A DNA stretch of 64,000 bases from Verpa conica (GCA_033030425.1 JAUFSD010000002.1:2852001-2916000); one strand, 5' to 3'; positions 11,766-24,519 are shown, counted from the first letter of the stretch. The notes: generated by a model not told the origin, from the letters alone. Numbers and translations are program-made.

Positions 11766-14572
11766 TCATCGTCTTCTATCTCCTGCAACCACATCTACCG
11801 CCACAATCTCGAATCTAATATTTCTCCTCCAAAGCTGTGTGCACTTCTCCACTCCACCGGCATCGATCCACCTCGTTAGATTCTTACACTGGCTCACATC
11901 GAACACTTCTAAGTTATGACACCCTTCAACAACTGCTTCCACACCCACTCCTGTAACACGAACGCAGCCCCGCACCGATAATTCTCTGAGCTCCAAGAGG
12001 TGTAGCCCAATCGCGCGTAGCGAAGAATCAGAGACTGCAGAGCCGCAGAAGGAGAGTTTTAAAGTTGATAAGTGAGGACAACCGAGGGAAAGGACTTCTG
12101 TTGCTGTATCAGAGAGTGCGCAACAGAAGGACTATAGTGATTTGTCAGTTTCCAGATATGATAAGTAGTTAGGGAATTGTAGAGTAAATGGAGGGATAGG
12201 ATGGAACGAACCAGGTCCAAAACCCTCAGCCCCTTTGCTGCGTTTGTCAAAAATACCACCGCACTGTCTGTGAGGTATGTGCAATCTGCCAAACAAAGGC
12301 TCCTCAGTTTCTCAAATCTAGTCATACTCCAACTTTGAAACCCCTGGTCCGTAATTGTAGTGCACCGTGTCAAGTCCACATGCTCTAGTCTCTTAGCCGC
12401 ATGCGCAGCTAAATGTGACATGGTTCTGTCCGTGACATGCTTGCAGTAGCTTAGTGTCAAACGCCTGAGGTTCGGACAACCTATAACTGTACCAGGGGCT
12501 GGGAAGATCAATGGTTGTTTGTTCGCTGCTGCGGCTGCCGCCTGCTGTTCCGCGTACATAGGATGGAATTCAGGGACCACCCAGCCAACTACTCGCGCCA
12601 GAAGAGTGTCACTGACTTTCCGACAATTGCTTAGATCAATCTCTTCCAGTCCCTTGGCACGGTTTGACATTTCTAGGATGGCTTGACCAGTAATGTCCCA
12701 GACGCTCTTCATTTTCCATGTCTTGACATTAGCCCCGCATGTTTGGGCAAGCACGGTAAAGCCCTCATCACCAATGTGGAAGCAATTCGAGATATCAATT
12801 AGTAACGGCCTGTGCCCAACAAACGGGGCTATCGCATTTATGAGCACAGCGTCATTAATAACCCTGTTGTAAGGTCTCAAGTCTAGCGTTTGCAGTAGGT
12901 ATGGTGAGTTGGTCAACAGCCTGGACCAATGCGCCGAGACTTGCCTGACACGCATCAGTTCATGCAATTCCATGTGCTTAAAGATATGTATCAGTATATC
13001 ATCTCCAAACTGCCCGATATTGAATCTGGAAGGTTTCCTTGATAGTATTCGTGCCCTTTTCGGCGCAGAGTGGTGTTCCGGGGGTGTTGTTGCATGTTTT
13101 GACTTCATTGGCGAGGGCGTGGTGGCCCTGGATAGTGGGCTTGGCTTCTCTTCAGTAGGAGAAGAGTTGCCAGACGTGGCTGCAGAGGGTGGAGGTGGTG
13201 GGGCAAGTGAACCTCTTCTGGATTTTGCCCCGAAGGACTCGAAATTAATGGGTAGATAAGGATCCGGATCAAAAGGTTCGACAACGTTTCCGTCATTTGC
13301 ACTAGTCATCTTGAGCGCTGATTCTTGCACAATCCGGGGAGGATTCTGTCGATCTGATAAGTCTAGTTTCGCAATGGTCGGTGTTGGTGGAGCATCTGTC
13401 ATGACAAGATTTTCGCCATCTGCATCCATTCGGTGTCTTGCTGTCGATTCGAGTTGCTGCTGAACCTCAGGAGGACATTTCTTCCATAGCTCCGCCAGAA
13501 CGTCGCCCTCGATTACAAGGCTCTCAACATATGTTATGCTTCTTACAGTAGCTGTCCTCCTAGGGGCTAGGGAAAGAGCCGTGACTTCCCCAAAATGTTG
13601 CCCCTTCCGTAGACGAGCCTTTACTCTGTTTTTGATGGGATCCGTGACTGATTCATCCACGACCTCTACCTCCCCACGAACAATAAAGTAGATCTCCCTT
13701 CCCAATGAGTTCTGCTGTATGATGTTTTGGAAAGGCCCGAATGTTCTTGGCTGAGCGCTCAATCCCAGAAAATGGAGGTTCTCTGGAGGTAAGTTTGAGA
13801 ATAATGGTAATTCTTTCAGTAATTGTCGTATGTTTACTTGTCCACTACCCAGCGCAGAATTACTCACCCACGGACTACCGGGAGTGAGCCCTTGCGAATA
13901 TAGAGTTCGATTGTTAACCTCAGTCCTGCCATTTTCAAGATCGAGATCCCCATCAGAATCCACAGCCCGTTTGACTCCGCCTATCCTAACTCGACTTGAC
14001 TCCCTCTCCTGCTTCTTTTTGTTAAGCAATGTCAATCTCTCTTCCGCTTCTTCCCTGATAGCTCTCTCAACTGCAGGGAAGTTCGGGAGCTCGCGCTGTA
14101 GCGCCTCCTTTGTCAACACCACAAGCAAACACCGGCTTCGGGCAATAATTGTGGCAGTTCGTGGTATATCCATTAAAATACCAATCTCCCCAAAGAATGC
14201 GCCAGGACGTAGCTCTGCATACGTGCTCTCTCCATCTCTTGAGGTGACCGCTACTGCGCCCCGAACAAGCCAATACATAGCCTTCGCATCGTCCCCCTCG
14301 GTGAGGATATAGTCCCGTGGCGAATGTAGTTGAGGCCGTAAATGGGTGGCAACAGCCGAAAGGAATTCTTCGGGGGCGGAAAGGAACAGCGGGAAAGACC
14401 GCAACCGTTCTAAGAGATCCAGTGGCATGCCATTCTGAGTGGTCAACGGTGATGGACGGGCAGGCTTTGCGGGATTGGTCTGCGATTCGAAGTGGTGGAC
14501 AATCTGTAATGTATTAGGACCATCTGGCGCAGGTGGCAGTACTATCGGAAGTCCTCGTCGTCGGTGATGCAT
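11766..14572 (-). CDS. F-box/LRR protein with two cyclic-nucleotide-binding domains
   Basis: Two exons, 14572-12212 and 12131-11766, coding 908 aa. The order is cNMP-binding domain 1 (about 58-165), linker, cNMP-binding domain 2 (about 256-365), a disordered Ser/Pro-rich segment with basic clusters (about 380-515), F-box (about 518-562: DDILIHIFKHMELHEL), then cysteine-containing leucine-rich repeats to the C terminus. Both CNB domains keep the phosphate-binding cassette Glu and Arg (FGE at 127-129 with R138; FGE at 327-329 with R338/R339). F-box/LRR proteins are substrate receptors of SCF ubiquitin ligases, so an SCF receptor gated by cAMP or cGMP is a reasonable inference, not shown. The LRR consensus continues across the 80-bp intron (LSDTATEVLSLGCPHLSTLK), which supports the splice. 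I recognise no characterised orthologue. The minus-strand leader above the ATG is pyrimidine-rich. Confidence 0.88.
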
Positions 14573-15404
14573 CGTTTGCTAGTCGTCGTGAGTCGAGCCA
14601 CGAAATGGATAATGCGCAGCTTATCACAACTTAAGAGGTGAAGGGGCGTTCTTTATGCCTAAAAACCCTCCGAAATGATAAAAGCACTGCGGCAAAAAAA
14701 CAGCTGACTCCAGTTCTGTCCGACGGCGACGAGCGAGGGCATGCGGGAGGCCAAACCGGTATCGATACTAGTCTACCAGTGGTGCGACGTAGTTGTGGGG
14801 GGCGAGCGAGAATACAGTCTTTTCAGGGACAAGAGCACGGATATTCCCCCTTGTCCGTGATCTGAAGCAGCAAGTATGCCGGAAACTTAATCTACTGTAC
14901 GCGATATTTCTTGGATATGTGCGTAGCCCGTCTAGATTTCGGTTCGTCCGAAGTTTTTCTTTTTTTCACTAAGCCCCTTCGTCTACGTACTTTTGTCGTT
15001 GGCGGTGGCTTCTCGGCTCAGTTCGAATAGACCCGTGTGATGTATATATTATTGTAAGGGCCGTAACGTGACGGATAGCACAGGGCGGGGTTAGAGAGTG
15101 TGCGGAGAAGGGGAGGGGGGCTGTTTCAGACGTCTCAATGCCGTATTTCTGGGGGGGAGAAGGATGCGCAAGAAGGAATAGTTGTTTTGGTAAGACGAGA
15201 CGAACGAGTAAAGTGGGTACGTATTGGAGAGAACAGTAGTAATGTAGTGATAAGGGAAGAAAAGCTGTGGGAGAAAAGAAGAATGAAAGAGTTATGCGAA
15301 TACGCGCAGCAGGTAGGTAGTACGAGACACGGCGCAAGAAGAAGTGAGCAGCGAGCTTCCAGAAGTTCTGGAAGGGAAGGAATTTACGGGCTGGACCTGG
15401 CTTT

Positions 15405-15436
15405 GGGGGGGGGGGAGGGAGGGAATGGGAGTGGGT
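15405..15436 (+). other. G-quadruplex-type tract 1
   Basis: An 11-nt G run is followed by AGGGAGGGAATGGGAGTGGG, which gives more than four G-runs of at least three with short loops, the usual criterion for a potential G-quadruplex. It lies within the G-rich leader upstream of the divergent F-box/LRR gene. Confidence 0.5.
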
Positions 15437-15800
15437 CCCGTCTAGTGATGTATGTGTCGGATGTATAGATACCTACTAGGATCGTGGGATAATAATATGG
15501 GTAGATATATGTGCAGGGAAGTATTGACACACAATTGGGTCTTTTGGGTCTTACTTGAGCGATGAAAAGATTTAACTGGATAGGGGGAGCTTGATGGGGA
15601 ATCGGGATGAAGGTCCAAGAGGGGGGTGTTGTGGGAGCTGGAAGTGAAGGGATGAACGACGATGGTGGAGACGATGGAGGTTAGCCACGGGTAGGTGTTA
15701 GCCTTACGATTTACGGGGGGGCGAAGCGGGGCCCTCTCGTGGTAAGCTTGTGAGGCATCGCGGGGAACTGAAGAACTGGTCCGTGTTCCTCTCGCCAGCT

Positions 15801-15831
15801 GGGTGGTGGGGAGGGGGGAGGGGAGGGGGGG
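15801..15831 (+). other. G-quadruplex-type tract 2
   Basis: Thirty-one bases made only of G-runs separated by single A or T residues (runs of 3, 2, 4, 6, 4 and 7 G). It fits the G-quadruplex motif on the + strand. On the minus strand it would be a C-rich i-motif candidate in the leader of the F-box/LRR gene. Confidence 0.55.
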
Positions 15832-18800
15832 CCATCTTCACCTGCGTGTATGATATTGGATGTGTGGTATCGATACATGCGCTACATGTATGTGTGATAT
15901 CCTCATCCTGCATAGGTTGTCCTCAACTCAATTCTCTCTCCGTGTTTCGATGCGTTTCTTCCCCTCTCAACCTCTCCTGTGCAGTCTCGGTGGGAAAAGG
16001 CTGGTCAGGTGCGAAGACGATAAAAGATGCAGAAGCAGAGACTGGTCGTTGCAGATAGCCAACAACCCCCCAATGAAGGCACGACATCAACAGCCGTCTA
16101 CTGGTAGGCCGTATTATTCAACTGACTGCACACTTGCCGTACTGACTCCCACAATGGAGATGTGAACGGCGAAACGAATGCAGTGGAAACGTTGGGCAAT
16201 CGGATCAAGGTTCTAGTGCATGTACGACACTGCTGTCTGTCTTTTATCGCCATTCTCTTATGCGTACATATATGTACCACCACTGCTGCAATGTGATTGA
16301 GGCCAAACACCAAGTTCCACGCGAGGAATGACGCGATGACGATATCTCACATTTGCCGTGGCTGGATTGGAACGGAGGAATGCTGGCCTCTAGCGGGTGT
16401 CCCTTCCCCTTCTTTGCACACCCTACCAGCGATTCCTTAATGCATCGACGCCGAGGCTGTGCGCTTGAACGAGTCGTTCTGCGGGAAGGATTTCTCGCCT
16501 TCGCAACCTTAGTCAACCGCCGCCTAACCTCGCCTGTTTACCGCACGATACCCGAGCCCACTCAGCATCCCTTTCTGGCCGTTGACACGCTGGCCTTGGG
16601 ATAAATATGGCTATGTATCGATCAGTCTAGCCACTGTCTGCAATTGACTATCACACCTGTTCTAAATGCCTGCAAATTTATTGCCGCAGATTTTAACTAC
16701 CTTCTTGCGTGGGTGAATGATGGCCAGAACCCTAACCCTGAAAACTTCGCCGAGGAGTTAGGACAGATTGAATCTAGTGATCTAGATACCAAGAGTTTAT
16801 ACAGATTTTGTGTAGATAGCTTTCAGATCGCGTTGTGACGCTCCTTCCCACTGCAGCCCTATGAGCGAGCAATATTTCTCTTCCAGTAATTCCCGAAAAC
16901 GCACTCTGCAAAAGAGAAATGCGAGCCTGATGTCCGATTGGACTGAACACGCATGGGTTGAAACAGCAAGTGTGATGATTGATGATCAGGTACATAAACG
17001 GCACCGGTAAAATTCGAAAGAAGACCTGGAGCCAGTCAGCCAACATTGACCAGGAACAGAGGCTGGTGTTCCAGGATCGTAATTTTTCGGGTCTCCCCTG
17101 TCTGTAAAGATAAAGTTCTCTCTTGGCTCCCGTGCATATCCCGCTGGTGATGGCTGTTGGAGAAGGTCATCTTTCCGCCACTAGCCCCAAACTTGCCACA
17201 GATCTGTCAGTGGGAGATGAGGCTGCAGTCAGCTTGTAAAGAAGAGTTTTTGAAGATTCTTGGACACAGCTAGCCACAGTATCATTGACACGTGTATGCG
17301 TGAGACTAGCTAGCATTTCATGTCTTGAATGTTACACTGATAGATCCGCGATAACATCAAAGCTTGTATTTGCTCGCTTTAGCCCTGCTCAGCCCGACCG
17401 GACTTCCGGTAGGCCTTCTAGTTACGGACTAGACGGTTCTTTTCGAGAAACGCCTGTAATTAATTTTGTCTCTGGTTGGAACTCCCGGTCCTGGTAACCT
17501 TATACCTTCAACCCAATTGGGGAACTGTATGCCAGTTTTTATGCTCGACTTGACTTCGGCTCTCTGACTTGAGAGAAAAAAAAATCAACGATCAGCAGCA
17601 TATACTACCTTGACCCTTGCATAAAACCGTTATGGACACCTGCACTGTGGGGGAACAAAGTTATAACACAATTACCCCAGAATTTAGCTCAAAGGTATTT
17701 AATATTACCTATGGATTTCCGTAAAAAGGTACACTTTCCCAGCTAGCAAGAAATAGGCCATTTAATCGAGGATCTCTGTAATATTTTTGAGGTTAAGATC
17801 TCTTGTCTTAGTATATATCCGGGTTAATCTTTTATCCGAGGTACTGTACAGGAGTTTATAAGTATAGGGCAGGTATTATTTTTTTCCTCATAAAGCTAGC
17901 TAAGATGTTTGATATACTAAATCGACGGCCCAGAAAAGAATATGAGCTCTGTGTCGCGTACAAAAGCATCGGCTATGAATTTCGGGGTCGGAAAACAAAC
18001 AAGGGTTGTGCAAAGCCCAGGTGAAATCATATCCGAGATCTACATATTTCCCTGGATTGTTTATCGAGGGGTAAGCATGGGAACTATGAAAATTACCTTG
18101 TTTGGTTTAGCTGGTAGACCTTGTGCTACCACGCCACGGCTTTTTGTTTTAAAAGTTCATCATCTATGCCTAATGTGTAACTCTGGGCATTGCGAAATCT
18201 AGAGTGCCACCTTCGGGAATAAGGAGAAAAAAAGTTGTTTCCAGGTTATAAACCTGGAGGTGCCCAGAGGTGCAAGTGTCTGACTGCGTGGGGATTCGGA
18301 AGATATAAATACATTAGAAAAGATCTTCACTACGTACCCTGTGATACCTGTAGACACAGTAAGCCACTCAGATTTCTTGGTAGCATTAGCTAGAAGTTTA
18401 TGCATAATATGATTCAGATACATATAATCATACAAAGATTTGGAATTAGTTAAGGTACCTCATGATCAGGTATCTCGATTACGAGTGATAATTTATGATA
18501 AATTCTTTTGTTAAGCTTGTTTATTTCACTAGTTTATGGCAAGGTCATGGAGTGAGTGGTAATTCGGTAACTAAAACCACTATGGATTAATTTTTTAGGG
18601 TTGTAGGGAAAACTGGTAAGGGGTAAATTGATTATTTGATTTGGGGCTAAAGAGAGGCACAATATGTCACACATATATCGAGTGATGATTTATGACGTCG
18701 ATCAAATTCCTCATAAGGCTAATAGTCGCTGGTACTAGATCTCATTATTGGTGCCTACACTAAAAAATAAATTATTTGATTGAGATATTATTTAAGTGGC

Positions 18801-20464
18801 CTAGGAGAAAAAGAAAGAAAATTTGTTACAGAGAGTCTTAGAGGTATTGTCTCAGGCCTAGTGCTGCACCGGCATCGGAACACCGCCTGTCCCCGCCGCG
18901 CACAGATAGCACTTAATAATATAGGTGACTTTACCAAGTGTAAGCCTTTACATACATTAGCTTTGATCATATACGAGGATGCTTGAATTTCAAAACAGCG
19001 TGTACCAATTTCATGGTAGCACCTTCCACTAGTAGCTGTGAAAAGAGACTATACCTAGCTTCATATCCGATCGGGGACCTATTTCATTAGGGAGCTATGG
19101 GGTCTAGATCACTATCTCAGATGTAGTTCTTAGCGCATGCAAGTGGGCGGGAGAACTGGATATAGAAAACATGGGGCGATTACATTCCAGCTATTGTGCC
19201 AATTCGCGGGAAGATATAACACTCCAGCCACAAGACCTATCAAGTTTAATATCAGATTAAAAAGCGATTTTAACCAAAAGAACCAGTATTGAAACCTATC
19301 TGCTACACTCACCTTAACCAGCTTAATGTCACATTCTACCAGGGCCCTGGCATACGACCATATTCTCGTCTACGGATTGTACGGAATCTGGTATCGTAAA
19401 CACTACGTGTCGTTAGTGTGGTAGTGGTTCGCGTATTCCCCACGCAAGCGAGACGTTATTTATCCTTTTGTATATGTATATTTGCCTTTTTTTTTTTCCA
19501 TATGAGGTACCGTCCTAGGAGGGTAGGGGTATGCACAGTCCGATAGTGATCATAACTACCTCTATTATTAAATAGAATAGGAGACGGGACTCGGCAGGAA
19601 CAAAGTTGTCTCATTAATAAGCGAGCCTAAAGCATGGAGCAATACACTGTCTAATGCATACATGGACCATTAAGTGTCCGTTCATCACTAACGGCCTAAA
19701 TGATACAAGGATCAAAGCTAGCGGAACGTGGTCCGTAACTCGGTTGCTGGGACTGATACTAGGCTGATCAAAAAATTACAGAAATACCCAATGTACGGAT
19801 AGCTTGGCCTGCTGGGATCTAGCAGCGGTCAAGAGTATGGACAAGATGAATAATGACAAGCTATGGTAGGGGTTTTGACATGGATTTTTCTGGCGGGTGC
19901 CTGGGTATTGTGCCGGGGAAGAAAGGGGGAGAAAATTTAAGAGTACCAGTAGGTTTTATTATTCTAATATCATTTGTATCTCATTAATATTGCATCATAT
20001 ATATTTACAATGAATCAATTAATTCACTGAGTCGTTTAGAGTCATCAAAGATCACTCGACAAGGCGTTTATATATTTTGTTGTGTTATGAGTATTGAATA
20101 GGTATATTGCCAGTATGGTGCAGGAGCATATAAATAGAGAGAATAGGAATGATTGCTGGAGCGAATCCCCCTAAGCCTATAGCCTACTCTCGTCCCCTCT
20201 ATTTTACCACATTTTTTTCCGACTATATTGTCGGGAATCTTCGGAGGCTCGTTCACATCCATCCCCGTAGTCTTCGTATAGTACATAGTAGAATATATGG
20301 AGAGCTCAATAGAGAGACCTTAGAACGGGATATCTTAGCGTATATAGGGACTACATGTAGATATTTACATGTCCATAGTCTACTTCATAGTTATCTCCTA
20401 ATTCAGTGTATGTTTTTTTCTCTTCCTCTTCTGTTTGGGATATATTGTATATGCATACTAGAGG

Positions 20465-20895
20465 TAGTCTCGTGCCCAGCCCCATTATTTGCTGCGCAGC
20501 ACCGTAGGGTCTGGAGCAGTAAAGTTCCGAGAAATCTCGGGGGTATCTCCGAAAACCTCCGGACCCCTCGGGGGATTGGGCTGGTTCGGGGGGGCTCGGG
20601 TACTTAGGTTTGTGTGATGGCTTCATGCAAATTTAAGTACCTAACTTTTGCCGAAAATACCCGAAGCCCCCCGACCTGCTCGGTCTTTGTAGTAAGCTCG
20701 GGGGTTTTCATTGGCTAGCCCGGCCTTTCAAAGGTTCTTAGATTTGTGCGGGACAGCCAGACAAAGAAATACCAAATTTCCCCGAAAGCCCCCCGGGAGG
20801 AATATCCCCGATAAAGGGTTGGGCAAGCTCGGAGGGGTAAGCACACCAGAACATACGGTGCTGCACAGGAGATAATGGGGCTGGGCACGAGACTA
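20465..20895. mobile_element. 431-bp MITE, Mutator-like, with long TIRs
   Basis: Terminal inverted repeats of 42 bp (20465-20506 and 20854-20895) match at 39 of 42 positions and start TAGTCTCGTGCCCAGCCCC. The element is flanked on both sides by the identical 9-mer TACTAGAGG (20456-20464 and 20896-20904), a target-site duplication. TIRs of this length with a 9-bp duplication are typical of Mutator-like (MULE) elements. The 431-bp interior has no coding capacity, so it is a non-autonomous MITE. The interior is GC-rich and holds a second inverted repeat (20586-20602 with 20658-20674). Confidence 0.88.
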
Positions 20896-21344
20896 TACTA
20901 GAGGATACATTATGAGATAGCTACTAATAATATTTTAATCCATGTATATGTCGATAATAGAGTTTATAAAAAATGCCACTACCAGCAGGAGCTATTTGTG
21001 CACTAATTCATAGCTCAATAGAGTAATGTAATGAGAGTAATTAATGGTATAATAAAAACGCTCATAAGACAGAAAGTATGAGAATTGCAAGTGGGGGGGG
21101 GGAAGAAATATAAGTGTCGAGAAGACTTTAGAGGGAGAAAAGTGACAACAAAAACCGCAAACATTGGTCGGTTTCTGGCCAAAACCTATTTCTTTTACCC
21201 CCCCTCGCCTTGTCGGCCTGCCGAATAAAGAAACAAAGCTCATGGGTGAAAAATAATAAAAAAAGCCCACATTCCAAAATTGCGCCGGACAACGATAGCA
21301 CTTTACTACAAACGATCTCCCTTTACTCCCGCTAAAGAAAAGAT
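20896..21344. other. Spacer between MITE and kinesin gene 3' end
   Basis: AT-rich spacer with a G run near 21090-21100. It probably includes the kinesin 3' UTR. I see no gene in it. Confidence 0.4.
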
Positions 21345-24300
21345 CTAGCGCCATTTATTCTTCCCTAACCCTAAACCGCCTATACTTTCTCTTCCTGCCC
21401 TTTCTCTAATTTGGCCCTCCCTAATCTGACCTAGTATTGCTTCTTTATTGACTCTTAAGCTACTCGCCCCATTGACCGTCATCCTCCTCGCACCAGTCTT
21501 AACACCAACGCTCTTAGGACTCAACACTGTTATCATACTTCCGCTCCTGTTCTCTTTTTCTCCCCGGGGCATTCTACGTGCGTGTCCAATCCCAAACATG
21601 TCGCCGTTTGGGCTAATCTGCGACGAGCATGAGGGGCTCCTCCGCTTGTGCGTACCCTTTCTCATTGCGCTTTTTAGAGGCCTGGCGTTGGTTCGCCAGG
21701 GCTTATCGTCGGACGAACTGCTATAGTCACCGAGTGCTTCCGCATCGGGTTTAGCTCGATTGATGGCTTGGTCTGTATCGAACGTCCTGAGTGGTGAGTT
21801 TGAGGAAGTAGGTAATGGTATATCCGCGACACTGACATCTTTGTTCTTGGATAAGAATCCTACTTCTAGCCTGTTGTTTCTTGGCCTTATTGGGGGAGCA
21901 ACAATCCCTTGTGATACTTCGAGTGGTGGCGAGACATCTTGTCTGATCTGAATAGACGGTGGGCCTCTCGCAGTGGACTCATCATAGATGGATTCCTCGA
22001 AAATGGTCGAGGTTTCATCGAATCGTTTCCGGTGCGGTTCATCCAGCAGAAATGTGTCATCTATTTCATCTTCATCCTGCCACCTAACGCTCTTTTTCAT
22101 GTCCATCTTTCGCCCAAATTTAACTCCTTTTTTCGGGGTCTTCACCTTGACAGGTCTTGGTGATGGTTTAGGAATTTGAGGGACATGTGTTTGAGAAACA
22201 TGTGTTTGAGGTGCGGGTGCCTGGGGGGAAGCTGTAGTGACATTAAAAGTTGGGGGTTTCGCTGGGGATGGAACGGGGATTGCCATTCTACGTCTCGGTG
22301 TACCTGATAAAACAGGCTGAGTATGCTGAACAGGTCGGTAATTATCTATCGAGACCAACTCCCCGTTTGGTTTGATGATATGAGAGACTGCATCCGATGA
22401 GGCCTTTTGAACCTCAAAAAGGGACTTCCTTGCTTCTTCAACTGCCTGTTCTTCTGAAACGTTAATCTCTCCCATTCGACTAAGTGTAGCAACTGTCTCG
22501 AAGTGTGCTTTTGAAAGGGTATGTATTATAGCTGAAAAATCGGTATCCGTGTTTGAAACCGCTTGTAACACCTCCCGTTCAGCAGTCATCTTCAAAAGGC
22601 TAGCTTCACAGGTTAACGCAGAAATGTCGGTTTCCATAACACCATCGATTGCTTGAAGACTGCGTAGACTTAACATCAAGGCCTGATCAATGACTTTCTC
22701 CCAAGTTGGCCCGTTGAGTCTTTGCTGTAGGTATCTCAGGTTGCCTTTCAACTCTAAAAGTACTTTCTCGGCCTCCTCTCGGGCCTTGTAGACGGCTGGC
22801 TGCTGGTCGTACCGCTGATTTTTGAAGACGTGGTCGAAGGCGGCTATCCATGTGGTAACTAATGATATCCGCCTTTCTACCATCCTCAGGCTCCTCAAGT
22901 CATTGATTCTTTCCTTTTGCAAGTCTTTTGATTGTTCGTATGCAGCCTTTAACTTCCTAGTTCCCTCCCTCATTGCTGTATCTTTAGCACCTCCCTGCTT
23001 AACGATCTTCTCCATTGCCTCTTTTGTTGAGTCGTTTAGTCGTTTCTTGAGTTCTTCAACTTCTGTTCGTAGCTCATAGATGGCCTTAACATATTGACTA
23101 ACGTGCCTATTGACGTTCATCGTGTTTCTGGAAACCTTGGTCTTGATCTTCTTCGCACGGTCCGCATATTTGAGAGTGTTGTGGGTCTCTTCATAATGTT
23201 GGCTTGAGGGGCTAACACAAACTATCATGACTGTCTTACAATTACCGCCTAGCGAAAACTTGAGAAGGCGTGTGAGCTTTGAGTCCCGGTATGGAACATG
23301 GTTGGATTTTTGAGGGTCACAAAGGGCATTTATGCAGTTTCCGAGGGCTACCGAGATAGAATTAGTGAGATAAACAAATTATAGAAAAACGAAAGAACTT
23401 TAACTTACCAAGCAAAGACCTATTGATATTTGCACCTTCAAGCAGCCTATCACCTCTGTTCTTTGTAACTGATGCACGTTCACTCCCCGCAAGATCAATA
23501 ATTGACAAAGTAGCAACCATGTGATTCTCCGACAACCCTGCTGTCCTTGGTTTCTGCATGACATTGATTTGTAGTACTGCATGCGAACGCGAGGAAGTGG
23601 CATTCGCTTCTGTTGGTGACATTGTTCGGTTGGTGTTGCCCATCAGAATCATGTTCATGACTTCAGTAACATTCTTTGGGGAGTGTGTCGATAGTCCAGC
23701 TACTGAGATATTCTGGTTTGTGTCTTCTCGGAGCTGAAGTCCCTGTTTGCTACCTCCTGGGATCAGGAGATCTCGGATGGTTTCATTATATATTTCGAGG
23801 TAGGAGAGCGTGAGCTCAATTTCCTTCTCGTCTGCTAGTGCATGGATACGGTCGAAAAGCTCAGCGCAAGTGAGGAAGATAATGCCTGGGTGTTGTGGGG
23901 TCCCACTGATGGTGTGTGTCTTTCCGCATCCAGTCGCTCCATACGCAAATACCGTAGAATTGAATCCATCCAACACACTGTCCAGCAGTGACCTCGTCGT
24001 AGCCTCATAGACATCATCTTGTGTTGCGTTCTCATCAAATACTTTATCAAACCCAAAACGCATATCCTTGACCCGTTTCCCCTGTGGCAATATCGTTTTC
24101 TGGTACCGTGCTACAGGGTTATCTTCTGGGGGGTCAAATACACTGATAAGAATGGTCAGCAACCACTAGCTACTAAAGGGGAAAGAGGGGTATTCACAGG
24201 ACGCGATCATCTATCACTTTAACTACACTCCGCACTCCTTTGCCTGTGAGCTTTGGTGGTGGCATACTGGCAAGAGAGCCATCACCAAAGAACGTTGGGG

Positions 24301-24519
24301 CATCTTCAATCCGGGTGCTAGAACGGGTCAGTTATGAATGTTCATAGCGCTGACGGGGGTAGGGAGAAACATACATTTGAGCCGCCTCCCGGATTGTGAA
24401 GGGCCGAACTCGCACTATATACAGTAAACATAGTCAGAAACTTCTCTAAAAGTACTAGAAAAGCCTTACTCACCAGCAACACAAATTGATGACCTTTCGA
24501 CCATTCTCGGATTTACCAT
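21345..24519 (-). CDS. KIP3: Kinesin-8 family motor (Kip3 / Klp5-Klp6 type)
   Basis: Five exons on the minus strand: 24519-24474, 24414-24375, 24317-24198, 24142-23409, 23347-21345, coding 980 aa. Kinesin-8 motors walk to microtubule plus ends and promote depolymerisation, controlling spindle length and nuclear position. The N-terminal motor domain (about 12-385) shows the P-loop GATGCGKT (137-144), switch I SSRSH (252-256), switch II DLAGSE (285-290) and [20 protein letters not shown] neck and coiled coil follow (about 390-480), then a low-complexity, Ser/Pro- and basic-rich tail ending in [10 protein letters not shown]. The N-terminal motor, the CVAVRVRPF start and the insert before the VFDPPEDNP block fit kinesin-8. 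All four introns fall in conserved motor sequence and restore it exactly. The gene lies in tandem with the IQGAP gene. Confidence 0.93.

Larger units (their letters stand above)
14573..20464. other. Gene-poor block, G-rich then AT-rich
   Basis: No convincing gene in nearly 6 kb. About 15000-15860 is purine- and G-rich on the + strand, hence pyrimidine-rich on the minus strand, as expected for a long leader/promoter of the F-box/LRR gene that starts at 14572. About 17540-20400 is AT-rich with frequent stops and looks like decayed repeat DNA. Short open frames at 16644-16838 and 18780-18986 look protein-like over about 60 codons but have no recognisable domain. Confidence 0.4.

Noticed and set aside
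14969..15337. 122-codon reverse-strand open frame near the F-box gene
   Set aside because: Lies in the CT-rich leader. Low-complexity hydrophobic/Ser-rich translation expected from such DNA.
16730..16740. CCCTAACCCTG, and a similar CCCTAACCCTAA at 21363, as interstitial telomere repeats
   Set aside because: Less than two full repeats each. The second lies at the end of the kinesin gene. Chance or telobox-like motif.
16644..16838. 64-codon protein-like open frame
   Set aside because: Composition is plausible, but it is isolated in gene-poor DNA with no domain or splice continuation that I could find.
20149..20607. 152-codon + strand open frame
   Set aside because: Runs into the MITE terminal repeat, so it cannot be an ancestral gene. 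No recognisable domain.
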